Shown here one piece after another: positions 36,777 to 48,450 of a stretch of 64,000 bases of DNA. Positions within the stretch are counted from its first letter, which is position 1. Each line of letters begins with the position of its first letter. Source of the stretch: Oxyruncus cristatus (Eukaryota; Chordata; Aves; Passeriformes; Cotingidae); assembly GCA_013399855.1 (NCBI GenBank), contig VXAY01006938.1:224528-288527 (forward strand), written 5' to 3'. The position numbers and the translations under genes are program-made. The notes under the pieces are model-generated. The model was not told where the DNA came from, did no database searches, and saw only the letters and a list, made by a program, of their open reading frames with translations.

Positions 36777-36887
36777 CAAACTGGAGTTTTTTCATGACAG
36801 CCACATACTTTTCTTCAAGAGACCGTAAAACAGACAAAGGCTTGGGCTTCACAGCAGCCTTTTTGGAGTATTCAGCCATCTTCTTTT
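36777..36887 (-). CDS. BIRC6: BIRC6 exon, basic linker before the UBC domain
   Basis: The exon is 111 bases and begins with two bases of a split Glu codon after an ATAACAG acceptor (36,888-36,889). It ends with one base of a split Asp codon at a TTTG|GTAGGT donor (36,775-36,776). It encodes KKMAEYSKKAAVKPKPLSV followed by RSLEEKYVAVMKKLQF, a lysine-rich linker and a helix that lead to the catalytic domain. The phase fits both neighbours exactly. The initial part (KKMAE) differs slightly from remembered human (KKLGE), while the remainder is nearly the same. Confidence 0.95.
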
Positions 36888-37774
36888 CTGTTATATAAAA
36901 TGTGATGATTATTTGTAGTTACCTATGTAATTCTGAGACAAGCACAGCAAGCATTTGGGGATTTTTTGATTTGAAATGACATTTTATGGTTACATTCTTT
37001 TGCAGAGAAGTCTCAAAACTGGGCATCACTCAGAATATACAAATCTCTCTTTCTCACTACTGCATATTTAATTATCTGAACAACTTGAAGTAAATCATAA
37101 TCTCAGGTCATAATCTCAGGTCAGAAATAATTAATGACTGCTCCTGTTATGAATATGCTTTTATTGCTTATTTTATTTTTTTTTTAATTTAAAACAGGAA
37201 GTATGACATACGCTTGTATGGGTGGCTATTTCCACAGGAATTCTTGGACTCTCCAAAAGCAGGAGCTGATTATACATGCCTTTATAAAATCCACTTCCCT
37301 GATTCAGCTACCTAATCTTTACTTTACTGGACAACCAGATGGTGCTTTGAACTTCTGCTGGTTCAGTCCAGGTTTTAGATTTTTGTTCAGCATTCACCTA
37401 GTCAAGAGTTAATCTAATTGCTAACATTTAGTTTTAACAGCAAACAGCTTACTATTAAAGGCCATGTATGTTGTTTTCTGCCAAGAAAAACAACAATAAA
37501 AAAGGTGCCACGTAACTGTGCTGGAAGTCGTGAGGTGTACTCTAACTTACTTGAAATATTCTGTTTCCTGACCAAAACATTTAAGACTACCACAAGGTTC
37601 CAACCACCTTTGAAAAGGCAGTCAGTGGCTGGGGACAGAAGGGAAGTATTTTGTCTTGCTTTTACGCTAATTTTTAAGTTATCTGTTAATGACTGCATTA
37701 CAAAGAAACACTGTATACTTATATACTTTACATACTATCTACTTTATATACTTCTAAAAGTATTTCTATTTTAC
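36888..37774 (-). other. BIRC6: BIRC6 intron, 887 bases
   Basis: It is bounded by GTAAAA and ATAACAG. The overlapping long frames on both strands at 37,414-37,700 are chance; nothing else stands out. Confidence 0.9.
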
Positions 37775-37920
37775 CTTGGTTTGCTTGGCGCAAACTGGTG
37801 GTGGCAGCATAAACTATCTCCGCAGTCTTTTGGATGTCTGGTACCAAAAGGGTCAATCCCTCCGGTTCTTGATCGGAAGTATCCGGTTTTACTCCTGCTT
37901 TAGCTTTGTCTTTTTTAGAC
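37775..37920 (-). CDS. BIRC6: BIRC6 exon, charged linker of the C-terminal arm
   Basis: This 146-base exon completes a split Arg codon with its first base and ends with the first base of a split Glu codon (donor CAAG|GTAAAA, 37,773-37,774). The acceptor is CCGTACAG (37,921-37,922). It encodes SKKDKAKAGVKPDTSDQEPE, then GLTLLVPDIQKTAEIVYAAT and TSLRQANQ. The first third is Lys- and acidic-rich and less conserved. The second part is a hydrophobic helix well conserved in BIRC6. The intron upstream of this exon is the largest bounded one in the window (7.4 kb). Confidence 0.94.
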
Positions 37921-40804
37921 CTGTACGGGGTAATGAAATAGGATACAGCATGAAGGAATATTTTTCAGCCAGACATACAGTACTCAGAGTATTTGTCAAC
38001 AGGGAAAAATATCAAAGCTAAAGGAATCAAGATTAAAACAAGCCTTCTAAAATGGAATGTCTCTCTCTACCTCCAGGTTAATCACAGAATGTAGCAATCA
38101 GTTGTGACAACACTGAACATGCTGTCCTGCTTTGACAAACAGATGCACAGCTGATACAATGAGTAAAAATATGAACATAGAGCCAGCAACACCAATATAG
38201 CAGTTTCTGCTTCAACCTTTCAGTACTCGATTGTTGAACTGCATGCTGATCTTATGTTTGCACACTTTCACCAAGTACTAGAAAAGTTTACAAAATCAAT
38301 CTGACAAAGATCATGTCACGAATGTGCATTTCATCCATGCAGACCTCGTGCAAAACTAAGCTCCAAATAGGTAATAAAGTACTCTTTCTTGCTATACAAA
38401 GCACTAGCAATTACTGAAAATACACCAATGGTAAAACTGCAGGAAACCTCTAGTGAAAATTCACAGCACGCATATGAATGGCAACCCAGGCACCACAGGA
38501 TAGTAGATCAAACGTGAAGTTTGTGTCTCTCTGCACTTTTCTTCTGTGCTACAGAGATTTAGACCTTTTATTTCAATGAACAGTTTAATGTAACAATTTA
38601 AAAAGTCTTAATATACAGAAGGCGTCTAGATTATGTTGTATGTTTATAATCGAAGTATTGCAAATTAAAATGTCAATTTAAAAACCTGAAATTTTTCTAA
38701 TGACATAATTTGAATATACATTATATACTAACACCATTGTTTGATAGAAGCTAGTTGCCTAGTAATTTAAGATATATTTAAATATTTAGATTGTGACAAT
38801 CCAGTCTTTACTAGCATATATTCACACTGTTGAAATGAAGACAATGGTATTTGATACGAATGTAACGTAAATGTAAAAGATCCTATGTTTTAGGAACTAA
38901 CATAAATTTAACACTGTCATCCTGCAAAACTTGGTAGATTTTAATGCTAACAGCCCCCAAATTACTTTTTTTTTAAATTTATAAATTTTTTGTTACAGTA
39001 GCACTTGTTCATTTTAAAACCCAAACAAATTCAATAGCCAAGATGCACCGGTTTTCTCTTTACTACTACCATATCTAGATGCAAATCAGAAAACTATCAA
39101 CACAGGGAAAAATAGCAATTTATTGCCTTGATGTATCAAACATATTTTAGCAACTATAACATTTCTGGATTTTAATCCAGACTGAACTTGTGCATAATGA
39201 ATGAGCCTCTAAACTATTCAGTAGAGGTGATTACAGTAATACCAAATACAGTCTTTGTACTCTACCTAATCAAATGAGAATATCCCTAGAGCATTAATAA
39301 CAAAATTCATTACTGCAGCACGGTACATTTTCCCTGTTCCAAATTTAATCCTAAAGGATGTTAGCCCATTGTTGACTTCAAGCAATGCTGAGCTTTCAGA
39401 TCCTCAAAGTTAGGAGGAAAGCATCAGAAACAGCACCAGGCAGCACCCGAGGAACAGTTTAAGACAAAGAAGCAGCAGCTGCCTCTCCCGTTCATACTGT
39501 CCAAAATCCTTGTCACTGCATTTTTCCTTGTGGAAAGCTAGGCCAGTATTTTTAAATAACCTCCTAGGCATATTCAGAAATGTATATTTAAAGCCACTAA
39601 ACCTCAGTGAAAACTGTTTTAATGCCACTGACATACTAGGAGCCACCAGTATCAAGAAAGGTATACAGATTTAGATCTGCCTGCTACTGATGTAGAAGCC
39701 CTAAGCTATTTGCTACAAAACCCTTGGAGAAATTCTGGCTAAAGTGAAATGTCAGTGGGCTTTATCCAAGAGAAAGATGTGTGAAAAGCCACATAAATGT
39801 GCTTAGTGAAGGTACTGAAAGTGAAATGAATTCTTACAAATACATTTTCAAGACAGTTATCTTGTAGGCCTTTCGTCTTCCACGTGGTTTCACAGTTTAG
39901 ACTTTTTTCGTTTTTCCTTCTACTTGGTATTAGAATTCAAAAAATTAAGGTGTTTGCCTCACTAAACAAAAAACTTGACAATTCCTACAGATATAGTGAG
40001 TTCCTGACAGCCACTACCTCAGCAGACAAAGAATATATATCCAGTTGAAGCAGCAGGAAAAGGAGACATCCAATCAAATGCAAACTTTCAATACCAATAA
40101 TATAATTTCCTCTTGTTCTCCCTGCTGTACAGAACAGTTACATTTCAGCATTTTTGAACTATCAAAAAAGAATGTATTCTCCTAACATCTCCTTTGCCAC
40201 CCAGTGCTGTCCACTGTAACCATTAGCAAAACAGACAAACCTCCCCCTTCTCCTCAGAATATACTTTTTAAATCAAGTGTTTGCAGACCAGCTCTACCCT
40301 GACACCTGTAGTTATCCAGAGCTTGTGTGATGGTCTACATTACCAAGCTGCCTAACTTCCGAGTCAGGCCATAACTGTGGAAGAACAGTTTAGGAAGCAA
40401 AACGCAGGAATAAATCTAACTCAGACACACTCTCTCCTCACCCCTGCCTCATCCTGATCTCATTTTTTACCTTGACCCTTTCTAATCAGGGATTTCAGTA
40501 TGTTTCTTAGGGAGTATAAGGTAGCTTGTATCACAAAATCCTGAGATCAGACATACTGCCCCATCAACATTTGGTTTTCTCACACAAGTCTTCCTTGTAT
40601 AGTCTAATGGTTAGTTAGAGTGAAGATAACTTTTCCCTCCACTTTTGGGGAAAAACCCAAATGATATTGCCATAACTCGCAAGACTCTTATTAGTGATGA
40701 CCTCCATTTTTATTCCCTCATTTTGTTTTCCTACCTTTATTTGATCCAAACCTTTTGCCATAAGAATATCAAGTTAGAGCAATCAGTCCTGTACAGTTTG
40801 TAAG

Positions 40805-41140
40805 ATCATAGAATCATAGGCCCATAGAAGGGTTTGGGTTGGAAGAGACCTTAAAGATCACCTAGTTCCAACCTCCCTGCCATGGACAGGACACCTCCCA
40901 CTAGATCAGGTTGCTCAAAGCCCCATCCAGCTTGGCCTTAAACACTTTCAGGGATGGGAAATCTACAACTTCTCTGGACAACCTGTTCCAGTGCCTCCCC
41001 ACCCTCACAGCAAAGATTTTTTTTCTACTATTTAATCTAAACCTACTCTCTTTCAGTTAAAAGCCATTCCCCCTTGTCCTGTCACTACATGCCCTTGTAA
41101 AAAGCCCTTCTTCAGCTCTCCTGTAGGCATCTGCCTCAAT
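40805..41140 (-). repeat. CR1 LINE 3' fragment in the 7.4 kb BIRC6 intron
   Basis: It starts with ATCATAGAATCATAGG (tail repeats), then GGTTGGAAGAGACCTTAAAG, CACCTCCCACTAGATCAGG, TTCTCTGGACAACCTGTTCC, AAGCCATTCCCCCTTGTCC and ACATGCCCTTGTAAAAAG. It is one of the best-preserved copies here, minus orientation, 5'-truncated. Confidence 0.95.
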
Positions 41141-44100
41141 ATCTTATTCTCTACAACTTTAGGTTTATACACAAATAGTTGGAGAAATATAACAGTACGT
41201 CACAGTTTCTCAGTTTATTTACAATCAAATAATAGTAAATCAAGTAATTGCCTAGACTCCAGATCGGAAAACCTGTCAAAGGATCCCCAGCAGTATGTAC
41301 TTTCACACTGACTATAATTTTTTAAAGTTCACACAGTTTTGCCACCTGAGAAAGAACTGAACTGAACTTCATTGCAGACATGAGCTATTACACTTAATTT
41401 TATATTTATTTTACATGAGAAGACCACAAAACCCCCTTTCTAAAAGCATATCCTTAAAACAAGGTTTATAGTGATTTTTAAATAAGCGCATTTTAAAAGA
41501 AAATAAAGAACAGGTGCACTATTAGATTAAAATCCTGTGTAAAACAGCTGCGGACCTGAAGATGGAGGTGTGAAGCTTGTCTGTGTGTCATACATAAGAA
41601 TGTGTGTCATACACAAGTGCTTCAGAGGCACAAGTAGAACCCCAGCTCAAGAGAGGGAGTTGTTGGGAATTACAGACCTCTCCTAAAACTATATCAAGGA
41701 GAAGATGAAATACCAAAATTAAAGTGATAAACCCAGTAAGATCCTTCAGCTCTTTCCTTGCACTCTATCAGCCTGCATATTAATTTATTTATGCAGATAG
41801 CTAACAGTTCTATCAAACTCCTGAACTTTAATGTAGGACAAACCTCTATTCAAATGTTATGATTTTCAGTGTGGAGGAGGAGCCAAATATTTAATTTAGA
41901 CACAGAAACTTCCTTATACAGTTTTTCAACCACTGAAGAAAAAGCAGAGAAAATGTCAACTCATATTTATAGGGATGACAGTCATTAATATATTTGCTAG
42001 AAGAGACAGCAGTATACATGCTAATAATTTAAGCCATTAATTTAGCTTGTACTAGAAGATGACAGCCTTCTCTTCACGCTGTGCTAAATGAATAATGAAT
42101 GATACACTCCCAAGGCAACTTTAATTTTCAAAGTCAATACTAATACTTACTCACCCGTGCCTGATACTTAGAGGTAAATGTGATGACACAGAACAATACC
42201 CTTATCAAAGCATTCACAGAGTAAAGCAAATGAACCATTCAGCCCCTGTGTACCACAGGGACAGTACTTATAGCATAATGTTGCTCGGTCTTAGATTGAC
42301 TATCAGTTTCTTGGGATAAAACTACCATAGGTCTGCAACTGCAGTATCATTCAGTCCTCATGGTCTCCCCACATTTGTGCCTTCCAGTAATTCATAGATT
42401 CTTAAATCTCCTGAAATCAGGCAAAACAAGCAAGGGACCATCCCCCTTCGTACATGACCACTGGTGAACACTGGTAACCTCCTCTGAGATGGCTCCACAT
42501 ACTCCTCTCGGAGGCTTCAAGCACTATTCACAGACACTAAGCTGAAGCATTCCAAACTGGCAGAGGCTGCAGGACAACCATCAGCTGCAAACATGAGCTT
42601 GAGCGTACAGCAAAACGAACCGACGGTTGTTTTGTCTTTTAAAGAAAACTCAATCGAAACAAATTAGGCCTCAATTCTTGGGGCCCAATTATAAAGAAAA
42701 CATTTTGTTGGCAAAATGCACCCTTTCACATTGAGGTTCTGCAAAACAGCAGTGAAGACAATGAAAAACCATAGGAGGAAAAATGCTTCAGGCTTACCTG
42801 GTTGTATCTAGCATCCCCCTGCAGCATTGTTAGCAATTTTAGACACTGGCTTGCTAGACTACACATCACACAAAGAAGCAATCGGCTTATTTTGCCAAAA
42901 TTAACCATTTGCCACAAAGCTCACCCAGCAGCTGGTGGTTTCGATGAGCCTGCTTTGCTACACATCAGCATCTCTCTGCAGCAGAGGGCTCAGCCATTAC
43001 AACAAACTACTGGCTCAAACTCAGCCCTCGTGGCAACATCAGCCTGACTGCTCTCCAATGAGCGATGGCCTTTGACACCCTAGCAATCAGTCACAAGAAA
43101 TCATCTCATACCTAAATGTCTTCTCCATTATCCAGAAACTTCCCAATTTTCTAACAGATTATTATGGCCTTTGAAACTAAAGGAAATTCAATGTTAACTG
43201 GAGTCCAAAACTAAAACTGCTCCACTTTAATTCTGGACACTGCTTCTCCAACATGGAGATGACATTTGGTAGATGTGCAAGTCTGCTGCTCAGATTATAG
43301 GAAGTTTTGCCTTTGAAACTAGAACCCATAATTATGTTGTTCTGGCAATTTGACCTGAAAGGAACAGCAGATTGTACATCTAAGAAATTCATGCCAACAC
43401 TTGCTTAGATTTCTGGCACACCTTCAACTAAAATGCTGAGAATTCAAACCTTCTACCCCAGTGATTCCAGGCTGCTCAGGCTGTTGGTGTTTTCATCCTT
43501 GTCTATGAACTGCTTTAAAGATAAACAGCATTATGCTTAAACCAACCAGTGAAAGACAAGCTTTCCTTTTCTGCTGACATATCAAAGTAATACAAGACAA
43601 TTGTACAGAAAATGTAACTGAGCCAACCAGGGAATTCCTATCAAATTCAACTGATGCTAAAATAATACTGATGGTGATTCTAGAATTCTTCTTTGTTTTC
43701 AGATCCTAAGTTGGCACTGAAGAACTAACTAGTCATACCATATTTATTTTACCAAATTAAAAACAGCTTATGCGTAGTAGTCACGCGCCATTCTCTCTCT
43801 TTAGACTTCAGCCTGGGGAAGTGACATGAGAAGATACAGGTACCCACGGCCATTAAATCTGAGGCTAATGGATGATCAGATCAGCAAAAAAAAAAAGCCC
43901 CCAATCAGTGATTCTGGTGGATAATTACATACATATATATTGGAATTGGATTACATAGAAGCCAAATATATTTTCTTTTTTATTTTAAGAAGATTACAAT
44001 ATACTATGATATGCATAATATTACCAGCAAGCACAAGCTGACTTTTTTATGTGGGTATCCAACATAAAGAACTGGTTTTTTTCCTTCCTAGTCCTGTTTC

Positions 44101-44627
44101 TTTTACACTAATTCTGGAAAAAAAAATCCCATTACAAGTACATTACGTGCTTGATATGCAAGACTGGCAATCTCAGTCAAGGATTAGAGACATTTCTGGG
44201 TAAAGTCCAGTTCATCAGGCATTACTAGAAAGAGTTTCCAATCATTAGATTCCTTCTCAGAAGGTCTTTCGGGTAATGGCTGGTAAATAATCCAAATTTA
44301 AAGTGGGAGAAAGAACATTCTACACACACCTTTTCCCAACATTATATTTACCTTCTTTTCATGATGTTTCAGCATATGCTTAGGGACAGCACTAAATTTT
44401 GCAGAGGAGGACAGGCTATCATTTCTTAACAAGCTGTCTTTAAATTGGAAGCAAGTAAATGGAATCAAGAAACCAAGTAATTGCTGGATGCAGAAAATTA
44501 TTAAAATAAATGAAAATTTGTATTGCAGTGTTTGAAGTTACCAATGAAGTGACAAGACTGTGCAAACCTACCAGGTTCTATGTGTCATACCAAAAACATT
44601 CCTTGTAAGCAGTATAGTAATACAGAC

Positions 44628-44644
44628 AGATAGATAGATAGATA
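44628..44644 (+). repeat. (AGAT)n microsatellite
   Basis: Four AGAT units in a row with a degenerate unit before them, in the 7.4 kb BIRC6 intron. Confidence 0.85.
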
Positions 44645-44760
44645 TACAAATCGAGATCAAACAGAAGGTATGTTTTCACTCTGTACTGCAGCATCCATTC
44701 AGATCAATATACAGAACTGAATCTTCCTTCACTTCCATATTCATACTACGTAAGAGCACA

Positions 44761-45285
44761 TGTCCTGGTTCTAGCCAGGACAGGGTTAATTTTTGCAGTA
44801 GCTAGGAGGGAGCATGGCCAGGACCTGGAGATTATTCTGTACCACCTCATGTCACTGCCAGGGGTGGGGGAGAAGGGAGTCTCTTCCAGGAAGAAGGGGT
44901 TCCTTCCAGTTGAGTAAGTGTGGGTGGAGGGAGCAGTGGGGTGGTGTCAGTTCCAAGCCAGAGGGAGAGAGGTTGGGTGGCACCAGTGAGCTGGAAGGAG
45001 TGGTTGGGGTGGTGTTGCTGTAGTGGGGTCAGGCTCTGTGGGGAGCATTTTTGCATGTGAATCACTCTCTCATTTGTATAGTTTTGTTATTAATATTGTT
45101 GCTGTTACTGTTAATTTTCTTATCTCACTGCTGTTTCCAGTAAATTGTTCTTATTTCAACCCATGATCTTTAGCTTTGGTGCCTCCAATTTTTCTCTCTA
45201 GCCTGCCACAGAGGGAGGGGAGAGGGGAAGGGAGGAATGAGAGAGGGGCAGTGTGATTTGGAGAGTCTCAGTGGGAGCACTAAAT
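44761..45285 (+). mobile_element. Solo LTR of an avian ERVL-type endogenous retrovirus
   Basis: It starts TGTCCTGGTTCTAGCCAGG and ACAGGGTTAAT and includes GGAGGGAGCATGGCCAGGAC. A T-rich segment with repeated TATTAATATTGTTGCTGT follows, then CAGTAAATTGTTCTTATTTC and AACCCATGATCTTTAGC, and a purine-rich GAGGGAGGGGAGAGGGGAAG end. This order is that of common bird ERVL long terminal repeats. No internal genes flank it, so it is a solo LTR. The 3' edge is degraded and the boundary approximate. It is antisense to BIRC6. Confidence 0.75.
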
Positions 45286-45352
45286 TGAGGAAAACTGTTC
45301 CTTAAGCACAACAATAGTTTAAATGAAGGTTAGGGCTAATAAAAGTGATTAC

Positions 45353-45563
45353 CTCAGTCGGTTGGTATAGGTATCTACACAGGTCTTCATTTTAGCCAAC
45401 AAAGTCCCAACAGAAGCTTGTGACTCACACTGTTCTTCCTCCTCTTCACTACTTTCTCCTGACAGAGGAAGAAGTAACGGTACCATCGATGTGCAGGATG
45501 CAATAGCCCGGAGTAATTCTAGCAGAGCCCGGTAAAGGGGAACGTGTCGGGCCATGTCCAAAA
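45353..45563 (-). CDS. BIRC6: BIRC6 exon, helical repeat region
   Basis: The exon is 211 bases, opens with two bases of a split Val codon after a CTCTCTTAG acceptor (45,564-45,565), and ends with two bases of a split Arg codon at CTGAG|GTAATC (45,351-45,352). It encodes LDMARHVPLYRALLELLRA, IASCTSMVPLLLPL, an acidic SSEEEEEQ stretch and LLAKMKTCVDTYTNRLR. This belongs to the long alpha-solenoid arm of BIRC6 that precedes the UBC domain. An LTR-like repeat starts about 70 bases beyond the donor. The phase agrees with the exons at 48,225 and 37,920. Confidence 0.95.
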
Positions 45564-48224
45564 CTAAGAGAGACAAATAGTTTACAAAAATTACAAAAAT
45601 TGAAGATCCTTCCACTCAGTACAGACGTAAGTAGAAAACCTAGGTATGAATAATTATTAAAACATTAATAACATTTAATGGGAAAATTATACAGTATTTT
45701 GTATTAGCCATTTGTGTTTTGTGTTTTAATGGACCTGTCCAGAAAAAAAATTGATGAGATACCTGCAAAATAAAGGTTAACAAAAGACACAAGTGGACAA
45801 AAGTGCTAAGAGGATTACCACATGCTATATTAATTTCTATTAGCTTAATATACAGTCCCAGCTCCACTGGTAAGCTGACAGTAATCACAAGCAAAAATCT
45901 ATGGAGGAAAAATTGTAACCTATGGCATAGCAGAGTAACATTTGCTGAATCTAACAGCATAAGCATTAATATAGACTTCCATGTCACCCGCTTTATTTAC
46001 AGTTATCTTCTCCTTTGGGAAAATTTGTTCATATTATTGCAAGAACATTTATGGCCCTTAAATAAATGAAGTTATCTACTTAGTAGAAGTCTAGTTTTGC
46101 TTTTTTTTGTGGAGAAAGTATAGTTTTAAAAACCATTATGCATTTTTCAGGGCATACAAAGGCTCTGAAGAAGATGCAAATTTTATCTGCATACATATGA
46201 ACCACAAAGAGTAAAGATGTGTAAGAATATATACTAAGCAAACCTCACTGTCTTACTGCTTTTCACTGTGATGTATACGTATTATAGAAGTAACTTTGGG
46301 TAGACTATAGATATCAGCTCCTCTGATTAGGAAAGACAGGCAGAGATATAAAATTCTAATGGGTTCTCTAGCACCACATTGTTTATTTTTCTTTTCCACT
46401 TGTTTGGACAAATATGTAATGGATGTCATTTCAACTGACTTTGTATCATTAATAGAAATCCTGAAAATGTAGCAATAGGCAGATACTTTAACACAGCTGC
46501 CTCCTCTGTCCCTAGGACATGCTATTTTTAACCTAACTGCAGAAAAAATTTGCTCTAATTCAAAGTATTCACAAATGACTGAGTTTATGATAAAATAAAT
46601 TTATGCTTTTTCCAGCAAAAAACCTCAGACAACAAAAAGCCCCTGACAACTTGCATTAGGACAGAACAAAGCACAGAAGAACTCTTTAATGTTTCATTTA
46701 GCGCATCTCATCCTCCAAGCTAAAGCAGATCACAAACTTTCAACTCCTGTCACCAAACCCTTAGCTCTAAATACAGCACGATGGGACAGTATAAATAGCC
46801 AAGCTAAGTTCAACAAGCTGGTTTATGCAGGTTTAAAGCTGGATTTATCTCTAACAGGAGTTCTTTGATCAATAGCTTGCTATTTGTCTCTTGAACATGT
46901 TACAATGGCACAAACTCTTAAATGGGTGAAGTGCTGTTGAAGAGGAGGAAAATTTAGTGAAACAAAGTCTGCCAGGCCTGGTATCATGGCTCCAAAATTA
47001 TCCTGTGTCAAAATATTCCATATATTTAAAGCAAACTTCACTGAATTTAAATATTAGCATTAAGAAAACCAGTTTCAGTTATCTGTTAATGCTTACATTA
47101 TATATATATATGTCTCCATTTCTTATGCTCAATTTCTAGTGAACAATGGCTGCCCACAGAAGCAGCCCCACAACATGGAAAAAGGCCTTAAATTAAACAC
47201 AAATGGATCTGATGATGTGTGGATCAAAAAACCCCCAAAACCACAAACAACCCACAACAAAACACAAAAAAGGAAAAAGAGGTGGGGAGCGGAAAGAAAG
47301 GACAAGCACAAAACCTGGCCATAAACCCCCTCCGACTTGTAGAGCTAAAGACCAAGTGGCTCCTCAGTTTAATCAATAGCTGCTTATTATGAGGATTGTG
47401 AGAGAGGGAGGGATATGACCTCTTAGATAACCACAGCATTTCACTCTGGAAAGCTTTTATTTATTTATTTTAACCATGAAACTTTCATGAGGCCAGAATA
47501 TATAATTTTGAATCCTTCAATGCTGGCTTGCCCTCTCTTTTGCTAAATGGATAGTTAAGTTCAAAACTACTGTCATGAAGGGAACTGAACTGACGTAACT
47601 TTAAAATGGGAATGTTTTCCAGAAAAATAGGAGAGATTTCTGGTTTTAGCAGATCCAACGCACTTGTACTGCTTTGCAATTGTTCCCATGTGAAACAAAT
47701 TAAATGCATTCACTTGGTTTCAATTTAAACAACCTTTTAGGGAACAAATACTCATTTCTTTTACCTTAATGCCCGACTCTGCTGAACTCAATTTTTTGAT
47801 ATCATTATGGGTCTTATATCATTTTTCTCCAGGACCTTTATTATACTTACTAAGAATTATGACTCATGCAAGTGTTTTTGTCTTTCCAAAATGCAAGAAT
47901 TCCCCTCCATACCCAAGCTAAATCCCAAAAACGTTCATCAAGACTGGAAATCTAGATAAATATCAGAAAAACTTGCTGTAAAGAACTCAAAATTGGCAAA
48001 TTACTGTTTATTATCTTTATTTGGCAGTTCATCTACTCCTTGCTCCTACTCTGCTTTCAAAAGATAGAGAACGCCAAGCTGACTACAGTGTATGTTTTCT
48101 GCAGATACAAGTCCGCTTTCTAAAAGAGGTGAAGAAGACTTGAGGATTTTTTAAAAACTCAGTGTAATTTTTAAGACACAATGTTTAAGCCGCTAGGACA
48201 ATGAGACACTCTTCTGTAAATTAC
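45564..48224 (-). other. BIRC6: BIRC6 intron, 2.7 kb
   Basis: It is bounded by GTAATT and CTCTTAG. The sequence is AT-rich with a short (AT)n near 47,100. No repeat family is recognised. Confidence 0.85.
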
Positions 48225-48450
48225 CCCCCTTGGCCCAGATTTGCTCTTTGCTAACCTGTCCACCTCCTCCTGGTGTGACCAGCTGCCCCTGCAGCTGTCC
48301 TAGCAGCACTTTTCTGCACTGAGAAAGGCTTAGCGAGCCCAGCAGCGTTCCAACTAGAACCTCAGGCTGTACCACGCAGACTCCATTATCACCCTTACTA
48401 CTTTTAGTGTTTGCAGTATATTTCGTTGGGATTTCTGATAGATGTCTTTC
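48225..48450 (-). CDS. BIRC6: BIRC6 exon, upstream of the LDMARH exon
   Basis: I place this exon from an open frame running into a GGGG|GTAATT donor (48,223-48,224). Its final G completes a Val codon with the first two bases of the 45,563 exon, giving WAKG-V-LDMARH. It encodes HLSEIPTKYTANTKSSKG, then VVQPEVLVGTLLGSLSLSQ, CRKVLLGQLQGQL and a Gly-rich loop followed by QVSKEQIWAKG. It is rich in CpG relative to nearby intron, as expected for coding sequence. The upstream limit is bounded by an in-frame TGA nine bases before GAA. I choose TCTAAAG|GAAAG (48,451-48,452), though its pyrimidine tract is weak; four bases downstream, another AG is possible. Confidence 0.85.

Larger units (their letters stand above)
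37921..45352 (-). other. BIRC6: BIRC6 intron, 7.4 kb
   Basis: It is bounded by GTAATC and GTACAG. The split Arg codon on each side shows that no exon is needed between. It contains the CR1 at 40,805-41,140, the AGAT microsatellite, the ERVL LTR at 44,761-45,285 and a CpG-bearing patch at 42,800-43,080. Confidence 0.92.

Noticed and set aside
37414..37903. 161-codon plus-strand frame overlapping the 37,775 exon
   Set aside because: It is an antisense shadow of the BIRC6 exon and adjacent intron.
44814..45065. Open frames on both strands within the ERVL LTR
   Set aside because: LTR sequence does not code for protein; the frames arise from GC-rich repeat content.
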